Under the pieces are notes generated by a model. It saw nothing but the letters and a program-made list of their open reading frames with translations, was not told the DNA's origin and searched no databases. A DNA stretch of 58,706 nt from Prochlorococcus sp. AG-670-N10 (GTDB taxonomy: Bacteria > Cyanobacteriota > Cyanobacteriia > PCC-6307 > Cyanobiaceae), in assembly GCA_003209065.1 (NCBI GenBank), contig QCSX01000008.1, forward strand, positions 1 to 58,706, read 5' to 3'. Shown here in pieces: positions 52,542-58,706 of this stretch; within the stretch, counting starts at the first letter, position 1; every line of letters begins with the position of its first letter. Position numbers and translations under genes: made by a program.

Positions 52542-54179
52542 TTATGTGATAACAGTAGGCTTTTCCATTTTAGTTAGTTTTGTAATATTTAATAAATGAT
52601 CTAAATTATCAATTAAAGCTTTTAAGGCTACCTGAGGATTTAAATCTAAATTTTGTTGAGAACTTGCAAATTTTTCGAAATATAATCTTAAAGTTGAACC
52701 CTTAGTGCCAGTACCTGACAAACGCAAAATTACCCTCGAGTTATCTTCTAGTATAATTCTTAATCCTTGATTTTTACTAATAGAATTATCAACTGGATCT
52801 AAATATGAAAAATTATCTGCTCCTTTTACCATATTTCCAGCAAACTTATTTCCTTTTAAACTTGGAAGCAAAGTATATAAATTATTGAAAATTTGATTAG
52901 CAACAGTAGATGGAATGGCCTCATAATCATGTCTTGAATAATAATTTCTTCCATATTGCTTCCAATGATTTTGCATTAATTCGCTTACTGAACAATTTTG
53001 TACAGCTAAAATTTGAAGCCAATATAAAACTGCCCATAAGCCATCTTTTTCTCTAACATGATTACTACCAGTACCGAAGCTTTCCTCTCCACAAATTGAA
53101 ATTAAATTAGAATCTAGAAGATTTCCAAAGAATTTCCATCCTGTTGGTGTTTCAAAACAAGGAATATTTAACGTCCTAGCCACAGAATCGACAGCTGAAC
53201 TTGTAGGCATAGATCGTGCCACACCGGCAATTCCATCTTTATAACCAGGAACACAATTTGTATTAGCAGTAATAACTGCAAGGCTATCACTTGGATTCAC
53301 AAAACATCCCTGACCTAAGATCATATTTCTATCACCATCACCATCACATGCAGCCCCAAAACTATAGGATTTTTGAACTAACAATAAATCAGCCAAATTT
53401 GAAGCATAAGTTAGATTTGGATCAGGATGTAAACCTCCAAAATCATCTAATGGAACTCCATTCATTACACAGTCATCTGCAAGACCCATTTTTCCCACGA
53501 AAATATTTTTTGCATATGGACCAGTAACTGCATTCATTGCATCAAAAATTAAAGAGAAATCTTTTTTCAGAAAATCGCTAATTTGATCTAAATCAAAAAT
53601 ATTCTCCATTAAATCTGAATAATCCTTTAATCCATCAATTATTTCTACTGAGGTGTCCCCAAAAGAAAATATACCAAACTTATCTAAATCAGGTGTTTTA
53701 ATTTTGCTGATTTTATAACTTTTAAGTGATTGAGAACATTGAAATATTTGATTTGTAATTAACTCAGGAGCTGGTCCTCCATTAGCAATATTTAATTTCA
53801 CTCCAAAATCCCCTTCGATTCCACCTGGATTATGACTTGCTGAAAGAATAATACCTCCAATAGCATCTTCTTTTCTAATCAAATGAGAGGCTGCAGGCGT
53901 AGATAATAAACCATTTTTTGGAACAATAACTTTTCCAACTTGATGAGCTACACATATTTGAATAATCTTCTTAATTGCATCAATGTTTCCATATCTACCG
54001 TCACCTCCAACGACCAAAGTTGATCCCTTCAAATCTTTGAGTGATTTAAAAATTGCCTCTATAAATATTTCTAAGTAATGCTCTTCTTGAAATCTTAGAG
54101 TACTTTTTCTTAACCCTGAAGTGCCTGGTTTCTGATCTTGAAAAGGATTTTTTATATTAATTACATTTACCTCAGTCAT
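52542..54179 (-). CDS. pgm: Phosphoglucomutase (alpha-D-glucose phosphate-specific)
   Basis: 545 residues in the four-domain phosphohexomutase fold. Ser115 in SASHNPGG (113-120) is the phosphorylated residue, DGDGDR near residues 279-284 binds Mg2+, a GEESFGTGSNHVREKDG segment contacts the sugar, and LRLSGTGTKGSTLRLY binds the phosphate. It interconverts glucose-1-phosphate and glucose-6-phosphate for glycogen and sugar nucleotides. Its length is usual for the cyanobacterial enzyme. Confidence 0.95.
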   Translation of the reverse strand: MTEVNVINIKNPFQDQKPGTSGLRKSTLRFQEEHYLEIFIEAIFKSLKDLKGSTLVVGGDGRYGNIDAIKKIIQICVAHQVGKVIVPKNGLLSTPAASHLIRKEDAIGGIILSASHNPGGIEGDFGVKLNIANGGPAPELITNQIFQCSQSLKSYKISKIKTPDLDKFGIFSFGDTSVEIIDGLKDYSDLMENIFDLDQISDFLKKDFSLIFDAMNAVTGPYAKNIFVGKMGLADDCVMNGVPLDDFGGLHPDPNLTYASNLADLLLVQKSYSFGAACDGDGDRNMILGQGCFVNPSDSLAVITANTNCVPGYKDGIAGVARSMPTSSAVDSVARTLNIPCFETPTGWKFFGNLLDSNLISICGEESFGTGSNHVREKDGLWAVLYWLQILAVQNCSVSELMQNHWKQYGRNYYSRHDYEAIPSTVANQIFNNLYTLLPSLKGNKFAGNMVKGADNFSYLDPVDNSISKNQGLRIILEDNSRVILRLSGTGTKGSTLRLYFEKFASSQQNLDLNPQVALKALIDNLDHLLNITKLTKMEKPTVIT

Positions 54180-54212
54180 GATTTTTATAAAACTTAAAAA
54201 AATCTAACTAAA

Positions 54213-54383
54213 TTAATGCGGCATTTCGGATGTTCTTAACATAGCGATAAACCATAAAGAAGAAATAACTAATGCGCTTAGAATGCCATAATTAATTCCA
54301 AACTTAGAAATAGTAATAGGAACTATTAAGGGAAAAGTTAAAGCTCCAAATAAAGGTGTAAAAGCAACAATTTTTTTCTTCAT
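54213..54383 (-). CDS. Small two-helix membrane protein, 56 residues
   Basis: The minus frame from ATG at 54383 to TAA at 54213 encodes MKKKIVAFTPLFGALTFPLI, a second helix around LSALVISSLWFIAML and the tail RTSEMPH. Two membrane helices and a basic start suggest a real small inner membrane protein. No family recognised. It lies 13 bases downstream of the DUF4912 gene on the same strand and upstream of pgm. Confidence 0.5.
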   Translation of the reverse strand: MKKKIVAFTPLFGALTFPLIVPITISKFGINYGILSALVISSLWFIAMLRTSEMPH

Positions 54384-54395
54384 CAAATTATTTGT

Positions 54396-55508
54396 TTAAA
54401 ACCATTCTGTCTCAGCATTATTTTTTTCATTTGTGTCGTCAAGAGGAGTACCTCTATCAAATTTCATGGTAATGCTCTTTTCTTGTTCCCCCGAAACATC
54501 AACAGCTTTAATCTCATATTTTTGAGAGCCATCTCTAAAGGGCACTTGAAGTCTAAAAGTACCATCTGCAGCTAAAGGAACTTCCTCTTCACCAATAGTT
54601 AGCTTTGCAGATGGGTCTGTTGCCCCATAGACAATTAATTCCGCATCAGCAACTAACCAAAAAGATCTATTTTTCACTATTCCACTACCAGATTCATTTA
54701 AGCCTGAAGACCATTGACCTGCACCAGAGTCAGTCAGATTAGAATTTAAAGCTTTTGTATTCATATCTTCCATGAACTCCTCAGATCCTACTTTTTTTCT
54801 TTTAGGAAAACTTGTTGCTGCCCGATATAAGCGTTCATGCAAACCATTAACTTCTTGTCCTTGAGGACTTTGAATTGTTGCAGAAGGCTCTAATGAAGAT
54901 GAAGGCTCTTCTAAGTTAAAAGGAACAAATTTATCTAAAATCTGCTCTGAAGGATGTGAACCTGGCACATGACTTACAGAAGAAAAAGCTAATGACATCC
55001 ATTTAAAACCATATTTATAACCTAATTCAACCTTATAGTCCTTATCTGCAAGAGGAATTGGTAAATACCATTCAGTACTATAGCTGTCTACATTAATTTC
55101 CCTTAAAGTTCCCTGATTTAATTTCCCATCTTCAATACCTGTAGCATCATACAAACGTAGACATAATTTATTAGCTCCTAAAGACTGAGCTTTTTCACGA
55201 TCAATTTCTGAGATCTGCCAAAATACATATGCCCATTCAGGATCTCTAGGCAAAAATACAACTTTGGTACTTACTTCTTCTTTTTTTGATTGCACATAAG
55301 TATCAGATATTTTTTTTTCATAGACTTTATTAACAAATTTTTCATTAGGTATTGCGGCTACTTTTTTTTGATATTTGAATATGAGATCAATCAATACGGC
55401 TTTTGTTTTTCTACTGTAAAGAGGAATAGATAATTTACTAGCTTCTTGACGCAGTTGTCTGAGGGTTAGACTAAGTAGATTTTCTTTATTCTTGATCCCA
55501 TCAACCAC
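54396..55508 (-). CDS. DUF4912 domain protein with N-terminal Rho/SAP-like region
   Basis: 370 residues. The N-terminus SLTLRQLRQEASKLSIPLYSRKTKAVLIDLI has the SAP/Rho-N pattern, and the middle KVVFLPRDPEWAYVFWQISEIDREKAQSLG...LCLRLYDATGI is the DUF4912 domain. A C-terminal beta-rich part with PFRDGSQKYEIKAVDVSGEQEKSITMKF follows. It is cytosolic, with a negatively charged tail. The function is unknown; nucleic-acid binding is suggested by the first domain. Confidence 0.8.
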   Translation of the reverse strand: MVDGIKNKENLLSLTLRQLRQEASKLSIPLYSRKTKAVLIDLIFKYQKKVAAIPNEKFVNKVYEKKISDTYVQSKKEEVSTKVVFLPRDPEWAYVFWQISEIDREKAQSLGANKLCLRLYDATGIEDGKLNQGTLREINVDSYSTEWYLPIPLADKDYKVELGYKYGFKWMSLAFSSVSHVPGSHPSEQILDKFVPFNLEEPSSSLEPSATIQSPQGQEVNGLHERLYRAATSFPKRKKVGSEEFMEDMNTKALNSNLTDSGAGQWSSGLNESGSGIVKNRSFWLVADAELIVYGATDPSAKLTIGEEEVPLAADGTFRLQVPFRDGSQKYEIKAVDVSGEQEKSITMKFDRGTPLDDTNEKNNAETEWF

Positions 55509-55772
55509 TTTTAGATCTCCATAATTTGCATGGAGTTAGTATGTTCTTTTTTTTTGCAGAATGCGGGGAATTAATGGCAGTCGTCAGGATCTTCTGACTA
55601 CTTTCAAGTTTTTAAAATTTACAACTTCTATGTAAATAGTTGGTACAAGTGAATTTTGAACAAATCTAGAAATCTATAAGTTGCAAATTAATTTTCTATT
55701 TTTTTAAATTTTATTACCTTGAATTGTCAAGAACTCAACAAAAATATATTTTTTCTTCGGGATCGCTTCATA
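55509..55772. other. Intergenic region holding the DUF4912 leader and a small hairpin
   Basis: This 264-base gap separates the 55773 gene (minus) from the DUF4912 gene (minus). It is mostly AT-rich, with a GC-richer patch from about 55555 to 55605 that includes a hairpin at 55579-55602. No intact reading frame longer than about 40 codons was recognised. It may be the promoter and 5' leader for the DUF4912 gene or hold a small RNA. Confidence 0.4.
55579..55602. repeat. Hairpin AGT-C-GTCAG / CTGAC-T-ACT
   Basis: GTCAG (55583-55587) pairs with CTGAC (55594-55598) around GATCTT, and three more outer pairs (AGT with ACT) form after one mismatch. It could be part of a structured 5' leader or a small RNA gene. 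Confidence 0.4.
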
Positions 55773-56135
55773 TTAACTTCCATGATTTTGTAATACTAAT
55801 AGAACTAAATCATCAAGATCCAATTCTTTAAAGTTTTTTTCAATGCTCTGGGAAAAAAAGTTTAACTTTTTTGCAGCAGAAGACATTTGTTCGTAAAAAA
55901 GTTGATCAAAATCTTTATCATTAAATTTCTGAGACTGTTTTTCACACCATTCTCTAAGAAGTTTATCTTCTTCAAACAAAGATCTGTTATCATTTGAGAT
56001 CTCTTTAAAAATTTCAAGGCAATGGGCGAGTAACCTTATATGATGCTTTTGGATTATTGATAGATTAAGTTGTTCTATTTTTTTAACGATCTCATCGCTT
56101 AAAGGACTTCCAAAAGAATTAGTTTGATTAGACAT
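55773..56135 (-). CDS. Conserved hypothetical protein next to the suf operon
   Basis: 120 residues, helical, with HHIRLLAHCLEIFKEISNDN, DKLLREWCEKQSQKFNDKDFDQLFYEQM and the ending LDDLVLLVLQNHGS. No family named, although proteins of this type are adjacent to sufB in related genomes as I recall. It diverges from sufB with 96 bases between. It might be a regulator or assembly factor, but no DNA-binding motif is visible. Confidence 0.65.
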   Translation of the reverse strand: MSNQTNSFGSPLSDEIVKKIEQLNLSIIQKHHIRLLAHCLEIFKEISNDNRSLFEEDKLLREWCEKQSQKFNDKDFDQLFYEQMSSAAKKLNFFSQSIEKNFKELDLDDLVLLVLQNHGS

Positions 56136-56231
56136 TAATTTTTGATTTAATTAAGGATAAAAACTCAATATTGGGCATATATTTAGTTAAAGTATAAAAG
56201 AATATTTGAAATAGATTAATTAAATAAAATC

Positions 56232-57674
56232 ATGGTAAGTGAAAATTTAGTTAAAGATGTCGTATCTGAACCTTATAAGTATGGTTTCGTTACCGATATT
56301 GAAACTGAAAAAATTTCCAAAGGACTAAATGAAGATACAATTCGATTAATTTCAAACAAAAAAGAGGAGCCTGAATATCTTCTTAATTTTAGACTGAATG
56401 CCTTTAAAAAATGGCAAAAAATGGTAGAGCCTAACTGGGCAGATCTAGGCTACAAAAATATTGATTATCAAGATATAATTTATTATTCAGCACCAAAACA
56501 AAAAGAAAAAATCTCTAGTTTGGATGAAGTTGACCCCAAACTCCTAGAAACTTTTGATAAATTAGGAATTCCTCTAACTGAACAAAAAAAACTTACAAAC
56601 GTTGCTGTCGATGCAGTGTTTGATAGTGTTTCTATTGCAACAACTTTCAGAAAAGAACTCGCTGAACATGGGGTCATATTTTGTTCTATAAGTGAAGCAG
56701 TCAAAGACCACTCAGATTTAATTGAAAAATATTTAGGTTCTGTTGTACCTGCTAATGATAATTATTTTGCAGCACTCAACTCTGCTGTTTTTAGTGATGG
56801 TTCGTTCGTTTATATACCTAAAGGGGTTACATGTCCTATGGATCTTTCATCTTATTTTAGAATCAATAGTGGGGATTCCGGTCAGTTCGAGAGAACGCTA
56901 ATTATCGCGGAAGAATCTAGCTCAGTTAGCTACCTTGAAGGATGTACAGCTCCAATGTTTGATACAAATACTTTGCACGCAGCAGTAGTAGAACTTATTG
57001 CTTTAGATGATGCCTCAATTAAATATTCAACAGTACAAAATTGGTATGCTGGAAATGAAGAGGGCGTTGGTGGAATTTTTAATTTTGTCACCAAAAGAGG
57101 CAAGTGTTTAGGTAAGAGAAGTAAAATAAGTTGGTCCCAAGTTGAGACAGGTTCTGCAATAACATGGAAATATCCTAGCTGTCTTCTTTTAGGAGAAGAA
57201 TCGGTAGGGGAATTTTATTCTGTAGCACTTACTAATAATCTTCAACAAGCTGATACAGGTACAAAAATGATTCACATAGGTCCTAAGACTAAATCAACAA
57301 TAGTTAGTAAAGGAATTAGTGCTGGCAATTCGGTAAATAGTTACAGAGGTCTTGTAAAAATGGGTTCAAAAGCTTTTGGATCAAGAAATTATAGTCAATG
57401 TGATTCAATGTTAATAGGTGATCAAGCTGCTGCTAATACATTTCCTTATATTCAATCTCAACAACCAAATGCAGAAATTGAGCATGAAGCAAGTACATGT
57501 AGAATTTCTGAGGATCAACTTTTCTATTTACAAAGCAGAGGTATTGAATTTGAAGAAGCTGTATCAATGATGGTGAGTGGATTTTGTAGAGATGTGTTCA
57601 ATCAACTACCAATGGAATTTGCGGCCGAAGCAGATAAGCTGCTTGCCCTCAAATTAGAAGGTTCAGTAGGTTAA
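56232..57674 (+). CDS. sufB: Fe-S cluster assembly protein SufB
   Basis: 480 residues of the SufB/SufD fold. [42 protein letters not shown], the long beta-helix with [30 protein letters not shown] and the C-terminal [20 protein letters not shown] are all SufB-specific. As part of SufBCD it builds 4Fe-4S clusters, essential for photosystem I. It is the first gene of a suf operon followed by sufC after 18 bases. Confidence 0.96.
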   Translation: MVSENLVKDVVSEPYKYGFVTDIETEKISKGLNEDTIRLISNKKEEPEYLLNFRLNAFKKWQKMVEPNWADLGYKNIDYQDIIYYSAPKQKEKISSLDEVDPKLLETFDKLGIPLTEQKKLTNVAVDAVFDSVSIATTFRKELAEHGVIFCSISEAVKDHSDLIEKYLGSVVPANDNYFAALNSAVFSDGSFVYIPKGVTCPMDLSSYFRINSGDSGQFERTLIIAEESSSVSYLEGCTAPMFDTNTLHAAVVELIALDDASIKYSTVQNWYAGNEEGVGGIFNFVTKRGKCLGKRSKISWSQVETGSAITWKYPSCLLLGEESVGEFYSVALTNNLQQADTGTKMIHIGPKTKSTIVSKGISAGNSVNSYRGLVKMGSKAFGSRNYSQCDSMLIGDQAAANTFPYIQSQQPNAEIEHEASTCRISEDQLFYLQSRGIEFEEAVSMMVSGFCRDVFNQLPMEFAAEADKLLALKLEGSVG

Positions 57675-57692
57675 ATTAATACATAAAGTGTG

Positions 57693-58481
57693 ATGCAAAG
57701 CAAAACAAAAGAATTAGATCCAATATTAGAAGTAAATAATCTTTTTGCATCTACAGAAGATCTTCCAATTTTAAAAGGGGTAAACATTTCAGTTAAGCCT
57801 GGAGAGATTCATGCAATTATGGGGAGAAATGGTTGTGGCAAAAGTACTCTCTCAAAGATTATTGCAGGTCATCCATCATACAAAATCACTAAAGGTGAAA
57901 TTAAATTCTCAGGACAAAATATTCAGTCTTTAGAACCAGAAGAAAGAGCTCAATCTGGAATTTTCTTGGGTTTTCAATATCCAATTGAAATTCCAGGAGT
58001 AAGTAACCTTGAATTTTTAAGAGTTGCAACAAATGCAAGAAGAAAATTTCTCAAAAAAGAAGAACTAGATACTTTTGATTTTGAAGATTTAGTAAAAGAA
58101 AAACTTGACTTAGTAAAAATGGATTCTGCCTTTTTATCAAGAAGTATTAATCAAGGTTTTTCAGGTGGGGAAAAAAAAAGGAATGAAATATTACAAATGG
58201 CATTATTAGAACCAAGGATTGCAATTTTAGATGAGACCGACTCAGGATTAGATATTGATGCCTTACGTATAGTTGCTTCTGGTATTAAAAAGATTTCTAA
58301 TGAGCAAACAGGAATTATATTAATTACTCACTATCAAAGATTATTAGACGAAATAAAACCTGATTATGTTCATGTAATGTCGGATGGACAAATCATAAAA
58401 ACAGGAGAAAGTGATCTTGCTCTAGAGCTTGAGAAGCATGGTTATGAATGGACTGATAATTTCTCAAGACACTCTAAATAA
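57693..58481 (+). CDS. sufC: Fe-S cluster assembly ATPase SufC
   Basis: About 262 residues of an ABC-type ATPase without membrane domains. Walker [10 protein letters not shown] begins at residue 44, the signature is [15 protein letters not shown], and Walker B reads [17 protein letters not shown], the form unique to SufC. It drives the SufBCD scaffold. I take the ATG at 57693; a GTG just before it at 57690 is the alternative. sufD starts at the base after its stop. Confidence 0.96.
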   Translation: MQSKTKELDPILEVNNLFASTEDLPILKGVNISVKPGEIHAIMGRNGCGKSTLSKIIAGHPSYKITKGEIKFSGQNIQSLEPEERAQSGIFLGFQYPIEIPGVSNLEFLRVATNARRKFLKKEELDTFDFEDLVKEKLDLVKMDSAFLSRSINQGFSGGEKKRNEILQMALLEPRIAILDETDSGLDIDALRIVASGIKKISNEQTGIILITHYQRLLDEIKPDYVHVMSDGQIIKTGESDLALELEKHGYEWTDNFSRHSK

Positions 58482-58706
58482 ATGCAAATTATTAAAGAAA
58501 TAAAAGAAAATGAACTAATCGGTAATCCATCAGAGATACAAAGAATTTGTCTTGATAAATTAAAACTAGATCCATTACCAAATGTCAAAAGTGAATTATG
58601 GAGACTTTCTAATAAATCTAAATTCTCAAGTTTCTTAGATTATCCTCATAAAAATAAAGAATCTAAAATTAATCTCCCATATCAAAATACCTCTCAAAAT
58701 ATAATC
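58482..58706 (+). CDS. sufD: Fe-S cluster assembly protein SufD, N-terminal part (3' truncated by the window)
   Basis: The frame from the ATG at 58482 runs open to the right edge (75 codons seen). The residues LDKLKLDPLPNVKSELWRLSNKSKF match the SufD N-terminus with its (L)P.xKxExWR(Y/L)S pattern. It is adjacent to sufC with zero spacing, which supports the identity. The rest is outside the window. Confidence 0.85.
   Translation, partial: MQIIKEIKENELIGNPSEIQRICLDKLKLDPLPNVKSELWRLSNKSKFSSFLDYPHKNKESKINLPYQNTSQNII

Noticed and set aside
53291..53527. Plus-strand frame with a run of five histidines, like a tag
   Set aside because: It is the complement of the Mg-binding DGDGDR codons of phosphoglucomutase on the minus strand; a shadow frame.

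Overview
The window is very AT-rich, densely packed DNA from a marine picocyanobacterium, most likely a high-light-clade Prochlorococcus. Evidence: zeta-carotene desaturase, NdhO, a CRR7-type protein, a 48-residue high-light-inducible protein, Ycf33/DUF751, DUF2973, DUF3120, DUF4346, UPF0367, a VKOR-thioredoxin fusion, SufBCD, and many overlapping start and stop codons. I had no database; family names come from motifs recognised in the sequence.

Positions 1-12.4 kb look like an accessory surface-polysaccharide island. It holds a truncated multi-pass membrane protein, a GSDH-type beta-propeller protein, a minus-strand cluster that reads as a polyprenyl-phosphate arabinose precursor pathway (UbiA-type phosphoribosyltransferase, DprE2-like reductase, DprE1-like oxidase), a GT4 glycosyltransferase, a coupled SDR plus FAD oxidoreductase pair, and two metallophosphoesterase-like proteins. 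It also holds decayed coding sequence, and it ends in a C-terminal stub of a WecE/RffA-type sugar aminotransferase that abuts the tRNA-Asn(GUU) gene and its terminator. That junction is the likely island boundary.

From 12.5 to 31 kb the genes look like core genome: ECF-type ABC ATPase, UPF0367, CysK, a J-domain protein, NdhO, an LpxB-like protein, SufA, CrtQ, HemD, RbfA, a GST, CRR7, AroK, a tandem-duplicated PTPS/QueD protein followed by a RibD-C reductase, a FemAB-like protein, a 30-residue PetL candidate, RimO and the VKOR-Trx fusion. From 30 to 42 kb: NadB, a TIGR03279-type radical SAM protein, TolC-like, IMPase-like, YihY, Hli, a Deg protease and an ABC-F ATPase.

From 42 to 50 kb: a Nif11-like peptide, an RHH regulator with a striking upstream inverted repeat, KtrA/KtrB, a DASS/SAC1-type transporter, NDH-2, CysH and CoaX. 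The final part has Bcp, a HetI-type PPTase, RarA, phosphoglucomutase, a DUF4912 protein and the start of the suf operon (sufB, sufC, partial sufD).

The most interesting system is the arabinose-precursor cluster in a cyanobacterial island, including a UbiA gene whose only family-compatible start is a non-standard codon. Other points worth checking are two divergent gene pairs with overlapping start codons, several small genes of 30-56 codons, and inverted repeats in three promoter regions. I found no CRISPR array, prophage or insertion sequence.
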